Part shown: in pieces, positions 10,126 to 19,883 of the stretch
How positions within the stretch are numbered: the first letter of the stretch is position 1
Layout of the letters: every line of letters starts with the position of its first letter
NCBI RefSeq assembly: GCF_900112445.1
Contig: NZ_FOYY01000004.1
Coordinates: forward strand, 344,841 to 408,840
DNA: 64,000 nucleotides
Source: Thiomicrospira sp. ALE5
GTDB lineage: Bacteria; Pseudomonadota; Gammaproteobacteria; Thiomicrospirales; Thiomicrospiraceae
Direction of reading: 5' to 3'
Made by a program: the position numbers and the translations under genes
Notes under the pieces: generated by a model
The model's database searches: none
The model's input: only the letters and a program-made list of their open reading frames with translations
What the model was told of the DNA's origin: nothing

Positions 10126-10367
10126 AACCCTTGCCACTCGAACATCATCTAATAGACAACCTAGATTATTACTTCAGCACCCTTGAAGGTGAACAAGTTT
10201 GCAATCTACATGCTATGGTCATGCAACAAGTTGAAAAGCCCCTCATTGAATATGTTCTGACACAGACCTCGGGCAACCAAACACAAACGGCTGCAATCTT
10301 AGGCATCAATCGCAACACCCTTCGAAAAAAGATGCAGCACTACAACTTGATGCCATCAAATGAATAA
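10119..10367 (+). CDS. fis: DNA-binding protein Fis
   Basis: Fis is a small nucleoid-associated protein that bends DNA and activates stable-RNA promoters. The product is 82 residues, shorter than the E. coli protein (98) by an N-terminal trim, as in several other gammaproteobacteria. The helix-turn-helix TQTAAILGINRNTLRKKM is clear. The start overlaps the end of dusB. Confidence 0.95.
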   Translation: MLKPLPLEHHLIDNLDYYFSTLEGEQVCNLHAMVMQQVEKPLIEYVLTQTSGNQTQTAAILGINRNTLRKKMQHYNLMPSNE

Positions 10368-10403
10368 TCGTTATTCCCTCTATTTTTACTTCTGGAGATA
10401 TGT

Positions 10404-11966
10404 ATGAAACCCGTTCGTCGCGCCCTTATTAGCGTATCTGACAAAACTGGCATAATTGAGTTTGCCCAAGCCTTGAGCCAACTCGGTGTCGAAATTTTAT
10501 CCACCGGTGGTACCTACAAAGCTATGCGTGAAGCAGGCCTGGCCGTGACAGAAGTATCGGAATACACTGGCTTTCCAGAAATGATGGATGGCCGCGTTAA
10601 AACGCTACACCCTAAAGTTCATGGCGGCTTATTAGGGCGTCGTGGTATCGATGATGCCATTATGGCCGAACATGGCATTAAGCCAATTGATATGGTGGTG
10701 GTTAATCTCTATCCATTCGAAGCGACGGTCGCTAAAGCCGATTGTTCATTAGAAGACGCGATTGAAAACATCGACATTGGCGGCCCTACCATGCTGCGCT
10801 CTGCCGCCAAAAATCATAAAGATGTCGCTGTTGTCACCGATCCTAAGGACTACGCTCGTATTTTAGAAGAAATGCAAGCCAATGCTGGCCAGCTATCGCA
10901 CGCTACCCGCTTTGATTTAGCGATCAAAACCTTTGAACAGACTGCGCGTTATGACGGCGCGATTGCCAACTATTTCGGCACGATGTTCACTGAAGACAAA
11001 ACCGACACCTTCCCGCGCACTTTTAATACGCAATTTGTTAAAAAGCAGTCGATGCGTTATGGCGAAAACCCGCATCAAAACGCCGCATTTTATGTGGAGC
11101 GCAATGCCTCAGAAGCGTCGGTATCAACCGCTACCCAATTGCAAGGCAAAGAGCTATCCTTTAACAACATTGCCGATACCGATGCCGCATTAGAATTGGT
11201 TAAAACGTTTGATGACATCGCCTGTGTGATTGTGAAACACGCCAACCCTTGCGGGGTTGCCATCGGCAGCAATCTGTTTGAAGCTTATGACCGCGCTTAT
11301 AAGACCGACCCGACTTCGGCCTTCGGCGGCATTATTGCGTTTAACCGCGAGTTAGACGCCCAAACCGCACAAGCGATTGTGGATCGTCAATTTGTGGAAG
11401 TCATTATTGCGCCAAGCGTCAGTAGCGATGCACAAGAAATCGTTGAAGCAAAGAAGAACGTGCGCCTACTGGCCTGTGGTGAATTAAACGGCCAACAAGC
11501 CGCTTATGACTACAAACGCGTGACCGGCGGTTTATTAGTGCAAGATCGTGATTTAGGCATGATCACCGAACCCGACTTAAAAGTCGTCAGCAAAATCGCA
11601 CCGACCCCAGAACAAATGCAAGACCTGATGTTTGCTTGGAAGGTGGCGAAATACGTGAAATCCAATGCCATTGTCTATGTTAAAGATGGCATGACCATTG
11701 GCGTCGGTGCAGGCCAAATGAGCCGCGTGTACAGTGCCAAAATCGCTGGCATTAAAGCCGCCGATGAAGGTTTGGAAGTCGCCGGTTCAGTCATGGCATC
11801 AGACGCCTTCTTCCCCTTCCGTGATGGCATTGATGCGGCGGCAGCGGCCGGTATTAAAGCGGTGATTCACCCGGGTGGTTCAATGCGTGACGAAGAAGTC
11901 ATTGCCGCCGCCAACGAACACGGTATTGCGATGGTGTTTACCGGTATGCGCCACTTCAAACACTAA
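10404..11966 (+). CDS. purH: Bifunctional AICAR transformylase / IMP cyclohydrolase
   Basis: PurH performs the last two steps of IMP synthesis. The 520 residues comprise an N-terminal IMP cyclohydrolase domain ([35 protein letters not shown]) and a C-terminal transformylase domain with KHANPCGVA and the [12 protein letters not shown] motif. A good SD (TCTGGAGA) precedes the ATG. It is 12 bp upstream of purD, so purHD is an operon. One CAGGCCTG copy lies at 10534. Confidence 0.97.
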   Translation: MKPVRRALISVSDKTGIIEFAQALSQLGVEILSTGGTYKAMREAGLAVTEVSEYTGFPEMMDGRVKTLHPKVHGGLLGRRGIDDAIMAEHGIKPIDMVVVNLYPFEATVAKADCSLEDAIENIDIGGPTMLRSAAKNHKDVAVVTDPKDYARILEEMQANAGQLSHATRFDLAIKTFEQTARYDGAIANYFGTMFTEDKTDTFPRTFNTQFVKKQSMRYGENPHQNAAFYVERNASEASVSTATQLQGKELSFNNIADTDAALELVKTFDDIACVIVKHANPCGVAIGSNLFEAYDRAYKTDPTSAFGGIIAFNRELDAQTAQAIVDRQFVEVIIAPSVSSDAQEIVEAKKNVRLLACGELNGQQAAYDYKRVTGGLLVQDRDLGMITEPDLKVVSKIAPTPEQMQDLMFAWKVAKYVKSNAIVYVKDGMTIGVGAGQMSRVYSAKIAGIKAADEGLEVAGSVMASDAFFPFRDGIDAAAAAGIKAVIHPGGSMRDEEVIAAANEHGIAMVFTGMRHFKH

Positions 11967-11978
11967 AAGGACTCTTTT

Positions 11979-13274
11979 ATGAAAGTATTAATTATTGGTA
12001 ATGGCGGTCGCGAACATGCTTTAGCATGGAAAACGGCACAAGCCCAAAACACCCAGGTTTTTGTTGCGCCAGGTAATGCCGGCACAGCGCTTGAGCCAAA
12101 CTTGACTAATGTCAATATTAGCGCAACGGACATACCAGGCCTGGTGAAGTTTGCGCAGGACAATGCGATTGATCTAGCCATCGTTGGCCCAGAAGCACCG
12201 CTAGTCTTAGGCGTGGTCGATGCCTTCACGGCGGCCGGCTTAAAATGTTTTGGCCCAACAAAAGGTGCGGCGCAACTTGAAGGCTCTAAAGCATTCAGTA
12301 AAGACTTTTTAGCTAAACACGCTATTCCAACCGCTGAATATCAAGTATTTACCGAAGTTGACCCAGCCTTAGCCTATATTGCTCAAAAAGGCACGCCGAT
12401 TGTAATTAAAGCCGATGGCCTTGCAGCGGGTAAAGGCGTGATTATTGCGCAAAACAGTGCAGAGGCCGAAGCTGCCATAAAAGACATGCTGGCAGGCAAT
12501 AAATTTGGTGCCGCCGGCTCGCGTGTGGTGGTGGAAGAGTTTCTAACAGGTGAAGAAGCCAGCTTTATTGTCATGGCCGACGGAGTCAATGCCCTAGCCA
12601 TGGCGACCTCACAAGATCACAAAGCACGTGATAATGGCGATCTTGGCCCTAACACTGGTGGCATGGGGGCCTACAGCCCTGCGCCGGTTGTCACCCGTGC
12701 CATTCATGACCGCGTCATGGCCGAGGTCATTTATCCCACCATCCGTGGCATGGCGGCGGATGGTCTACCCTACACTGGCTTTTTATATGCAGGCCTGATG
12801 ATTGATGCGGCAGGAAATCCCAAAGTATTAGAGTTTAACTGCCGCTTTGGTGATCCAGAAACCCAACCTATTATGATGCGCCTACAATCGAATCTTGCCG
12901 ACCTATGCTTAGCCGCGCTAGACCAAAAGCTAGATAGCGTCAAAGTCGAATGGGACTCTCGTCCAGCGCTTGGCGTCGTCATTGCTGCCGGTGGCTATCC
13001 AAACGATTATGCAACCGGTCATGTGATCAGTGGCCTTGAAGCGGCCGCACAAATCCCGAATGCGAAAGTGTTTCATGCTGGCACCCAACTCAATGCCAAT
13101 AATGAAGTGACCACCAACGGTGGGCGGGTACTTTGCGCAACCAGTCTGGGTGAAAACGTCGCTGACGCCCAAGCCCATGCTTATGCGGTCGTGGACAAAC
13201 TATCCTGGCAAGATCATTTTTATCGCACCGATATTGGCTATCGTGCGGTCGCGCGAGAACAGCAATCTGAGTAA
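11979..13274 (+). CDS. purD: Phosphoribosylamine--glycine ligase
   Basis: PurD is an ATP-grasp enzyme that joins glycine to phosphoribosylamine in purine synthesis. The 431 residues show the N-terminal MKVLIIGNGGREHALAW, the ATP-grasp segment VIKADGLAAGKGV, PNTGGMGAYSPAPV and EFNCRFGDPETQ. Length and motifs are normal. It is the last gene of the purHD pair and is followed by a hairpin at 13297-13320. Confidence 0.97.
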   Translation: MKVLIIGNGGREHALAWKTAQAQNTQVFVAPGNAGTALEPNLTNVNISATDIPGLVKFAQDNAIDLAIVGPEAPLVLGVVDAFTAAGLKCFGPTKGAAQLEGSKAFSKDFLAKHAIPTAEYQVFTEVDPALAYIAQKGTPIVIKADGLAAGKGVIIAQNSAEAEAAIKDMLAGNKFGAAGSRVVVEEFLTGEEASFIVMADGVNALAMATSQDHKARDNGDLGPNTGGMGAYSPAPVVTRAIHDRVMAEVIYPTIRGMAADGLPYTGFLYAGLMIDAAGNPKVLEFNCRFGDPETQPIMMRLQSNLADLCLAALDQKLDSVKVEWDSRPALGVVIAAGGYPNDYATGHVISGLEAAAQIPNAKVFHAGTQLNANNEVTTNGGRVLCATSLGENVADAQAHAYAVVDKLSWQDHFYRTDIGYRAVAREQQSE

Positions 13275-13296
13275 ACCTCCCAAGAAAACCAGCCCT

Positions 13297-13320
13297 GTCC
13301 TGCAATAAATATTGCAGGAC
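13297..13320. terminator. Strong hairpin between convergent purD and the ABC-transporter operon
   Basis: A perfect 10-bp inverted repeat (GTCCTGCAAT and ATTGCAGGAC, 4-base loop) sits in the convergent gap. There is no T-run on either side, so it may be an RNA-stabilising 3' hairpin or weak bidirectional terminator rather than a canonical one. Confidence 0.5.
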
Positions 13321-13327
13321 ATCTTCC

Positions 13328-13432
13328 CTACCCAATTGCAGATACAATCATTAAGGCAGCCGAGCCTACCAAACATAACACCACCCAAATTTTTACAAAG
13401 CAAGTCATTTCATCAGCATCTAAGCGCTTCAT
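13328..13432 (-). CDS. Predicted 34-residue single-pass membrane protein
   Basis: This is a short open frame not usually called: MKRLDADEMTCFVKIWVV followed by a hydrophobic stretch to SAIG and TAG. AGGA stands 8 bases before the chosen ATG at 13432; an ATG six bases earlier is too close to it. Residues about 13-32 form one membrane helix behind a charged N-terminus. It lies 24 bp downstream of the heme-type ABC ATPase on the same strand and would be the third gene of that operon. I do not recognise a family. It could be spurious. Confidence 0.4.
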   Translation of the reverse strand: MKRLDADEMTCFVKIWVVLCLVGSAALMIVSAIG

Positions 13433-13456
13433 AGTCATGTCCTATCTATCTACTAT

Positions 13457-14242
13457 TTACAAAGGCACGATCACCGGATAACGGTCAGGGCGCTCGATAA
13501 TCTCAACCGGTGTTTGATACACGGCTTCAATCGTCGATTGAGTTAGAACCTGATGAATCGGCCCTTGTTGAACGATTTTGCCTTCCGACAATAACAACGC
13601 GCGGTCGGCATAGTGTGATGCCAAGTTTAGGTCATGCAACACCGCCACGACCGCCATCTTGACAGCGCGCGCCAAACGGCGCAGTACCTTAAACACCTGC
13701 TGCTGGTGGGCTAAGTCCAAGCTGGAGGTGCATTCATCGAGCAACAATAACGGTGGCAAGCCGCCCGTCTGTTCAGCTTGTTTAGCCGCCGTTAATATTT
13801 GCGCCAACACCCGTGCCAACTGCACCCGTTGTTGCTCACCACCGGACAAGGTGAGATAGTTGCGCTGAGCAAGATGACGAACATCAAACAACGCCAACGC
13901 CTCGTCTACTCGGCGGTTTACTTCCGCTTTGCCGACATAAGGAATCGCCATACTGACCACTTCTTCCGCCAAAAACGGGAAATCCAAATGCACTGCTTGC
14001 GGCATGACCGCACGCAACTGCGCCAACTCACGCGGCGCATAACTGGATAACGGACGTTGATGAAATTGTACGGCGGGCTTATAAGCCTCGAACTCACCCG
14101 CCAACACCTTGAGCAAGCTGGATTTACCCGCCCCATTGGGCCCCAAAATCACAAACACTTCACCCGCTTCAATCGCTACTGAAACCTGTTGCAAAATCGC
14201 TTTGCCATTCAGCGTTAAATTAAAGTCTGCTACTGAAATCAT
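13457..14242 (-). CDS. hmuV: Heme/iron-complex ABC importer, ATP-binding subunit (HmuV-like)
   Basis: This is the ATPase of a FecCD-type importer. The 261 residues (start at MISVADFNL, 14242) contain Walker A GPNGAGKSS, a signature LSGGEQQRVQLARVLAQ that closely fits the HmuV heme group, and Walker B LLLLDECTSSLD, in which the usual Pro after the catalytic Glu is Cys. The C-terminus TPVEIIERPDRYPVI is also HmuV-like. The permease gene ends within the ATPase's upstream region and no longer ATPase start is needed. Vitamin B12 or siderophore transport remains possible. No substrate-binding protein is in the window. Confidence 0.8.
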   Translation of the reverse strand: MISVADFNLTLNGKAILQQVSVAIEAGEVFVILGPNGAGKSSLLKVLAGEFEAYKPAVQFHQRPLSSYAPRELAQLRAVMPQAVHLDFPFLAEEVVSMAIPYVGKAEVNRRVDEALALFDVRHLAQRNYLTLSGGEQQRVQLARVLAQILTAAKQAEQTGGLPPLLLLDECTSSLDLAHQQQVFKVLRRLARAVKMAVVAVLHDLNLASHYADRALLLSEGKIVQQGPIHQVLTQSTIEAVYQTPVEIIERPDRYPVIVPL

Positions 14243-14264
14243 ACTCATCCCCAAAAAAACCGAC

Positions 14265-15296
14265 TTAAAAACCAACTCGGTTACGACGCTGGAGTAACAA
14301 GGCAAGGAAGAACGGCCCACCAATCGCAGCCATCACCAGCCCGATAGGTAACTCCGCCGGGGCAACAATTATTCTGGCAATCGAGTCAGATAAAATTACT
14401 AAAATCGCGCCCATTAATGCACTACCAGGCAATACCCAACGATGGTCTGGTCCCAACAACAAACGCACCAGATGTGGCGCGACCAAGCCGACAAACCCAA
14501 TCACCCCACTGACTGCGACCGCTGCACCCACACTCAATGCGGTCAACACAATGATCGCGCGCTTGGCAAGCTTGACATTAAAACCGATATGTTCGCTGAC
14601 TCTTTCTCCCATTAAAAACGCATTCAGGGTTAAAGCAAAATAGGGTAATAAACCTATAGCCAACAAAATCGGAATACCCGATACCAATACATCTGTCCAG
14701 GTTGCACTTGCCAAGGAACCCATCGTCCAGAAGGTCAAGCTGCGCAAGGCTTCATCGGTTGAATAATAGGTCAAGACCCCTGTGGCCGCACCGGCAATGG
14801 CATTAATCGCAATCCCCGCCAACAGCATCAGCGCGACATCGGTTCGGCCATCTTTGGTGGCGATTTGATAAATCAGCCAAGTAATCGTTAAGCCGCCCAA
14901 AAACGCGGCAATCGGCACCGCATAATAGCCGGTCATCGCTGTCCAACCGGCAAGATAAGTTGATCCCAATACAATCACCGACACCGCCGCCAACGCCGCA
15001 CCGGTGGACACACCAACCAGGCCTGGATCGGCTAGAGGGTTGCGAAATAATCCCTGCATGGCCGCACCGGCCACAGCTAAACCGGCACCGACCAGGATCC
15101 CCAGAATCACACGCGGCAAACGGATCTCCTGCACCACCCAATTCCACTGCGCATTATCCGATAACCCAAACAACGCCAGCACCACATCTAACCAGCCAAT
15201 CTGAATCGCACCGATCGTCATGGACACCACGGCCATCAGCAAAACCACAACCGCCAATACCGATAAGCCGCAAGGCGCACATTTAATTAATCTCAC
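14265..15296 (-). CDS. hmuU: FecCD-type ABC transporter permease (heme/siderophore/B12 family)
   Basis: The 343-residue polytopic membrane protein has the family signatures RLPRVILGILVGAGLAVAG, MQGLFRNPLADPGLVGVSTG and GFVGLVAPHLVRLLLG, with about nine or ten membrane segments. The start codon would be GTG at 15296 with no clear SD; a start a few codons downstream is possible. It is the first gene of the importer operon and divergent from the GGDEF gene (103-bp gap). No convincing Fur box was found in the gap. The substrate is inferred only from the HmuV-like ATPase. Confidence 0.8.
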   Translation of the reverse strand: MRLIKCAPCGLSVLAVVVLLMAVVSMTIGAIQIGWLDVVLALFGLSDNAQWNWVVQEIRLPRVILGILVGAGLAVAGAAMQGLFRNPLADPGLVGVSTGAALAAVSVIVLGSTYLAGWTAMTGYYAVPIAAFLGGLTITWLIYQIATKDGRTDVALMLLAGIAINAIAGAATGVLTYYSTDEALRSLTFWTMGSLASATWTDVLVSGIPILLAIGLLPYFALTLNAFLMGERVSEHIGFNVKLAKRAIIVLTALSVGAAVAVSGVIGFVGLVAPHLVRLLLGPDHRWVLPGSALMGAILVILSDSIARIIVAPAELPIGLVMAAIGGPFFLALLLQRRNRVGF

Positions 15297-15399
15297 TTAT
15301 TGATTCTCGCTAATCATAGCTACAAGCCACCATTAAGCCATAAAATGGCATGATTTTTGGTTACAAATACATTAATTTTAATATTTTTCAGAGTTTTCC

Positions 15400-16680
15400 T
15401 TGAATACATTAATTAACAAACGCAGCTTCTGGATTGTTGTCATAAGTGTATTTTTACCACTATTGCTAGCCGCATTTACGGGGACATTTTATGCTGGCAC
15501 CTTATGGCCGAATCCTATCCTTCATGCATTAATTGAAGGCGCAAGTATCGTTTTATACTTTAGCTTAGGGGTTTACATCACAACTTTAGTTAAAACAGGA
15601 TCTCTTCCCATTCGGTTTTACTGGCCGGTTGCCAGCTTCCTTTCGATGGGGGTAATCACCGTTTTTCATGGCAGCAGTGAACCAGGCAACACCTTTGTTG
15701 GCCTTCATAGTGTTAGCGTGTTAATCGGTGGGCTGCTTATGGCGATGATCGCACTGCCCTCGCGTCTGCACAAACCAAACCTGCTAAAACATCTACCTTG
15801 GTTAGGGCTAGTGATCGGTTTTGGTATCAGTCTAGCGATGATCATGATGGATCAACAGTTCCCAACCATGTTGGTTGAAGAAGGTGTTTTTAGCGAAACC
15901 GCGATTATTTTAAATACGCTTGGCGCTGTCGGCTTTCTTGTTGCGACCTTACACCTTCTATTTTACAAAAAAGCAGAGCTCTCTCACTGGGCCTTGGCGG
16001 TATTAACGCTGTTATTTTCGGCATCAGCTATTCTTTTTGAATACTCCGCGCTTTGGGATGCAACCTGGTGGCTATGGCATTTTTTGCGCCTAATCGCCCT
16101 AACTATTTTACTCGCCTATTTTTTCCAGTGGTTTTATAAACAAGCAGAAACGGCTAAAGATCAAGCCGATAAATTCGAAAATCTAGCCTTTCGTGATAGC
16201 TTAACTCAACTACCCAATCGAACGCTGTTTTATCAACAGCTCAACCTCGAACTGCAAAAAGCTAAACGTAACCAATTTACCCTCGCCTTGCTTTTTATTG
16301 ACCTCGACCGCTTTAAACAAGTCAACGACACGCTGGGGCATGATATTGGTGACAAACTATTAGTCTTGGTTGCCGCCCGCCTCAACCACGCGTTACGTCA
16401 AGCGGACCTTCTGGCTCGGATGGGCGGCGATGAGTTTACCGTTATCCTAAACGGCCATCAAACCGAGGCGTCAGCGTCCAAAGTCGCTCAGCATATTATC
16501 AACACCTTAACACCCAATTATCAGATTGATCAACATGATATCAATATTGGCGCCAGCATTGGGATTGCGTTTTACCCAAAGGATGGCACTGAAATAGGAA
16601 CCTTAATGCGTTTAGCGGACACCGCCATGTATCAGGCTAAAGCCGCCGGACGCAATACCTATAAGATTTATCAGGCCTAA
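15400..16680 (+). CDS. Membrane-anchored diguanylate cyclase (GGDEF)
   Basis: The product synthesises the second messenger c-di-GMP. The 426 residues begin with a TTG codon at 15400. Seven or so hydrophobic segments fill residues 8-245. A GGDEF domain follows: DSLTQLPNRTLFYQQ, FIDLDRFKQVNDTLGH, then GGDEF at residues 342-346. An intact inhibitory I-site RQAD lies five residues before GGDEF, so product feedback is expected. There is no EAL domain. The sensory membrane domain is of a type I cannot assign (MASE-like). Confidence 0.92.
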   Translation: MNTLINKRSFWIVVISVFLPLLLAAFTGTFYAGTLWPNPILHALIEGASIVLYFSLGVYITTLVKTGSLPIRFYWPVASFLSMGVITVFHGSSEPGNTFVGLHSVSVLIGGLLMAMIALPSRLHKPNLLKHLPWLGLVIGFGISLAMIMMDQQFPTMLVEEGVFSETAIILNTLGAVGFLVATLHLLFYKKAELSHWALAVLTLLFSASAILFEYSALWDATWWLWHFLRLIALTILLAYFFQWFYKQAETAKDQADKFENLAFRDSLTQLPNRTLFYQQLNLELQKAKRNQFTLALLFIDLDRFKQVNDTLGHDIGDKLLVLVAARLNHALRQADLLARMGGDEFTVILNGHQTEASASKVAQHIINTLTPNYQIDQHDINIGASIGIAFYPKDGTEIGTLMRLADTAMYQAKAAGRNTYKIYQA

Positions 16681-16790
16681 TTCGCTTTCCATGCTGCTTG
16701 AAACTTCTAAATATATAAATTAAAAACCACAGGTATTTATTAAGCTATAACATGGTTTATCTAACTTTTAAACATATATTGACTTAAGAT

Positions 16791-16820
16791 TTGATTAACA
16801 CCAAGAGAATCGAGTATTAT
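16791..16820 (+). promoter_or_regulatory. Likely promoter of the H-NS-like gene
   Basis: TTGATT (16791-16796) and TATTAT (16815-16820) are separated by 18 bases in a very AT-rich stretch (16681-16872). An alternative -35, TTGACT, lies at 16779-16784. Confidence 0.45.
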
Positions 16821-16872
16821 TCTTGTGACAAAATATAATTAACCAAATTTAAATTATGGTAAAGGCAAGCAA

Positions 16873-17187
16873 ATGGATTTAGAACAAATGAGTTTAGAGG
16901 CGTTAATTCAATTAGAGCAGGATATTAAAAAAACAATTCAGCAAAAACAACACGCAGAAAAAAAGCAGTTAATTGATGAGTTTAAAGCGCGCGCTGCGAG
17001 TTTAGGTTTATCAATTGATTTAGTCATTAATGATGACAAACCCGCTAAGAAAACCGGCGCTAAAGTCGCCCCAAAATACCAACACCCATCAAATCCAAGC
17101 CTGACTTGGACTGGACGTGGCCGCACACCAAAATGGGTTGAGGAACAAGTTAGCGCTGGCCGTAGTTTGGCATCACTCGAAATTTAA
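16873..17187 (+). CDS. H-NS family nucleoid-associated protein
   Basis: The 104-residue protein has an N-terminal coiled-coil oligomerisation region (residues 1-48, rich in Gln, Glu and Lys) and the C-terminal DNA-binding motif YQHPSNPSLTWTGRGRTPKWV, which is diagnostic for H-NS/BpH3/XrvA proteins that silence AT-rich DNA. It sits alone behind a strongly AT-rich promoter region and converges on folA with only 15 bp between stops. Confidence 0.93.
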   Translation: MDLEQMSLEALIQLEQDIKKTIQQKQHAEKKQLIDEFKARAASLGLSIDLVINDDKPAKKTGAKVAPKYQHPSNPSLTWTGRGRTPKWVEEQVSAGRSLASLEI

Positions 17188-17202
17188 GCTACACGTTTAT
17201 AT

Positions 17203-17709
17203 TTAAGTGCGTTTTTGATATTCGACAAAATCAAACGCAAAAAGATGGCGCGCATCCGCGGGATGATGCTGGCGTGATACTTCACGCCAGGCCTGCAGAT
17301 CAATGACCGGGAAAAATGCATCGCCCTCAGGCGCGGCATCCACTTCAGTAATCAATAAACGATCAACCTCATCCAGCCATTGTGCATAAAGTTGTGCGCC
17401 ACCCATAATCACCACTTCTTCGGCCTCAGCCACCGACTCAATGGCCTGTTCAACAGAATTAAATACCTGAATACCTTCTGCCTTAAAATCTGCATTACGG
17501 CTAATCACTAAATTAGGCCGATTAGGTAAAGGCCGCGCGCCAATTGATTGAAACGTTTTACGCCCCATAATGACCGGTTTATTTAAAGTTTGCGCTTTAA
17601 AATATTTTAAATCGTCCGGCAAATGCCATGGCATTTGGTTATCTTTGCCTATCATGCGGTTTTTCGCCATCGCAACGATCATCATTAATTTTGGCCGCTT
17701 AAAACTCAT
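17203..17709 (-). CDS. folA: Dihydrofolate reductase
   Basis: FolA reduces dihydrofolate to tetrahydrofolate with NADPH, regenerating the cofactor consumed by ThyA next door. The 168 residues include [29 protein letters not shown] with the catalytic Asp, [12 protein letters not shown] and [12 protein letters not shown]. The ATG overlaps the thyA stop (ATGA), so translation is coupled. One CAGGCCTG copy (17288) is read as Gln-Ala-Trp. Confidence 0.96.
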   Translation of the reverse strand: MSFKRPKLMMIVAMAKNRMIGKDNQMPWHLPDDLKYFKAQTLNKPVIMGRKTFQSIGARPLPNRPNLVISRNADFKAEGIQVFNSVEQAIESVAEAEEVVIMGGAQLYAQWLDEVDRLLITEVDAAPEGDAFFPVIDLQAWREVSRQHHPADARHLFAFDFVEYQKRT

Positions 17710-18539
17710 ACCGACACCTGCGCTTTAATATGTGGGTGCGATTGATAGTTGACTATTTCAAAGTCATCAAATTGGTAATCAAAAATCGAATCGGGTTTAC
17801 GCTTAATCACCAGGCCTGGTAAGGGTAAAGGCTCACGCGTTAATTGCAATTTAGCCTGTTCAAGGGTGTTGATATACAAATGCACATCACCGCCTGTCCA
17901 GATAAATTCGCCAACCTCATAACCGGTTTGTTGTGCAATCATGTGTACCAATAAAGCATAGCTGGCAATATTAAACGGCACCCCCAAAAAGGTGTCGGCA
18001 CTGCGCTGATAGAGTTGGCAGGATAAACGGCCATTCGCGACATAAAACTGGAAAAAAGCATGGCAGGTCGCCAGCGCCATTTTGCCCTGTTCGACATTGG
18101 CTTGCGGACTGATCGACTCATCCGGCAAATCCGCTGGGTTCCAAGCCGTGACAATCATGCGCCGACTGTTCGGATTGGTTTTCAGGGTGTCCACCACTTG
18201 TTGAATTTGGTTAATCACCTCACCATTCGGACTTTGCCATGCCACCCATTGCTTACCATAAAGCGGGCCTAAATCGCCGCTTGGCGTCGCCCACTCATCC
18301 CAAATCCGCACTTGATTGTCTTTTAAATATTGAATATTGGTATCACCGGATAAAAACCATAACAGCTCATGAATAATCGAGCGGATATGCAATTTTTTGG
18401 TGGTCACCAACGGAAAACCCTGCTGCAAATCAAAGCGCATCTGATAACCAAACACCGACAAGGTACCCGTGCCGGTACGATCACCCTTCTGCACCCCATG
18501 ATCGATAATGTGTTGCAATAAATCTAAATATTGTTTCAT
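17706..18539 (-). CDS. thyA: Thymidylate synthase
   Basis: ThyA methylates dUMP to dTMP using methylene-tetrahydrofolate. The 277 residues show [44 protein letters not shown], the catalytic Cys in [11 protein letters not shown], and [19 protein letters not shown]. It overlaps lgt upstream and folA downstream by ATGA, giving a coupled lgt-thyA-folA operon. Confidence 0.97.
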   Translation of the reverse strand: MKQYLDLLQHIIDHGVQKGDRTGTGTLSVFGYQMRFDLQQGFPLVTTKKLHIRSIIHELLWFLSGDTNIQYLKDNQVRIWDEWATPSGDLGPLYGKQWVAWQSPNGEVINQIQQVVDTLKTNPNSRRMIVTAWNPADLPDESISPQANVEQGKMALATCHAFFQFYVANGRLSCQLYQRSADTFLGVPFNIASYALLVHMIAQQTGYEVGEFIWTGGDVHLYINTLEQAKLQLTREPLPLPGLVIKRKPDSIFDYQFDDFEIVNYQSHPHIKAQVSV

Positions 18540-19351
18540 TTGTTTTTCGCTCCATTAACTAGGCCTGGTTGTTGACGATAAGCCCAAACCATTAAGCCGA
18601 CGCCGATCACAATCATGGGCAGCGACAGCAACATGCCCATTGTGAGCCAGTCGCCCGCAAGATAACCTATGTGAGCATCCGGCGCGCGGAAGAACTCGGC
18701 GACGATGCGGAACACGCCATAGGCCGCCAAAAACAGACCCGCAACCGACCCGGCCGGACGCGGCTTGGATGAATAACACCACAGCAATACAAACAGCACT
18801 AAGCCTTCCAAAAATGCCTGCAACAGCTGGCTGGGATACTTTTGCACCACCTCATTCAACACCGGATCATACACCCACATCCCCAACGGCGAATCGGTGA
18901 GCTTACCCCACAGTTCGCCATTGATATAATTGCCAATCCGTCCCAAACCTAAACCAATGGTGACCAATGGCGCCACAAAGTCTGCCACCGAAAAAATCGA
19001 CAGGCCTTGTTTACGCGCAAACAACCACATCGCCAGCGTGACACCTAACAGTCCGCCATGAAACGACATGCCGCCTTGCCACACCATCACCAACGACAGC
19101 GGATTGGCCACCAGGCCTGCAAAGTCGTAAAACAACGCATACCCTATGCGACCACCCAGCACTACGCCCAACGCTGAATAGAACAGCAGGTCGCCGACCT
19201 TATCCTTATCCCAAATCGACGACGATTTGGCGCGATACAAACCCAACAGCCAGGCGGCACCAAACCCTAAAACATACATCAGCCCATACCAGTGAATAGC
19301 AATCGGCCCAAGTGCCAAGGCCACAGGATCAATGACAGGATAACTCCACAT
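18536..19351 (-). CDS. lgt: Prolipoprotein diacylglyceryl transferase
   Basis: Lgt attaches diacylglycerol to the lipobox Cys of prolipoproteins in the inner membrane. The start is the ATG at 19351 ([19 protein letters not shown]) with GAGG seven bases upstream, giving 271 residues; a TTG six codons earlier is less likely. Signatures [10 protein letters not shown] and [13 protein letters not shown] are present, with about seven membrane segments. It is the first gene of the lgt-thyA-folA operon. Confidence 0.96.
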   Translation of the reverse strand: MWSYPVIDPVALALGPIAIHWYGLMYVLGFGAAWLLGLYRAKSSSIWDKDKVGDLLFYSALGVVLGGRIGYALFYDFAGLVANPLSLVMVWQGGMSFHGGLLGVTLAMWLFARKQGLSIFSVADFVAPLVTIGLGLGRIGNYINGELWGKLTDSPLGMWVYDPVLNEVVQKYPSQLLQAFLEGLVLFVLLWCYSSKPRPAGSVAGLFLAAYGVFRIVAEFFRAPDAHIGYLAGDWLTMGMLLSLPMIVIGVGLMVWAYRQQPGLVNGAKNK

Positions 19352-19514
19352 AGCGGCCTCAACCCCCAAGAATAAAAAATAGAACTAGTGTAAACCAATG
19401 CGCCACTAGCTACAATTAGATAACAAAGCATAAAACCATGTGAAATGACTGGATTTTAACCCTACTGTCATATTCAGCTTTTAGGATACATCTCAACTGA
19501 TTAGGTAAGCCATC

Positions 19515-19883
19515 ATGAGTAAAGCAACTAAAAAAACCATCAAATCTGGCTCAAATGTGTTTGAGCACCAATCACTGCAAAGTTTAGAGGCTGTGTTGGA
19601 CTATCTTGACACCATCCGCGACGGCTTTAAACAAGGTCATCTTAAGCTCAGCCAAGAGGACGATGAAGTCACCTTAACGCCAAAAGGCTTAACCCGGGTC
19701 AAAATCAAGGCGAAACAAGCCAAACAGCATCAAGAAATTCGCATTACCCTGGCATGGATTCCTGATGAAACAGCGGGTGAGCATGATCAAGCCGATGCTT
19801 TATTATTAAGCAGTAAAGCAGGCAGCAAAACGAAGAAGTCAAAAAAGACCAAGAAAAAACGCGCTAATCAGGACGATGCATGA
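19515..19883 (+). CDS. Amphi-Trp domain protein, first gene of a GAK-type cassette
   Basis: The 122-residue protein has a compact domain at residues 15-93 (FEHQSLQSLEAVLDYLDTI, GFKQGHLKL, LTPKGLTRVKIKAKQAK, ending in LAW) that matches the amphi-Trp family as I know it from TIGRFAM-type models. It also has a strongly basic Lys-rich tail (KTKKSKKTKKKR). The family has no known activity; it is named for a C-terminal Trp and is often found with ATP-grasp and kinase genes. The next gene overlaps by 4 bases (ATGA). A partner or substrate role for the downstream kinases is possible but unproven. Confidence 0.8.
   Translation: MSKATKKTIKSGSNVFEHQSLQSLEAVLDYLDTIRDGFKQGHLKLSQEDDEVTLTPKGLTRVKIKAKQAKQHQEIRITLAWIPDETAGEHDQADALLLSSKAGSKTKKSKKTKKKRANQDDA

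Noticed and set aside
15297..15399. Fur box between the ABC permease and the GGDEF gene
   Set aside because: No stretch comes close to the 19-bp GATAAT-type consensus, so iron control cannot be claimed.
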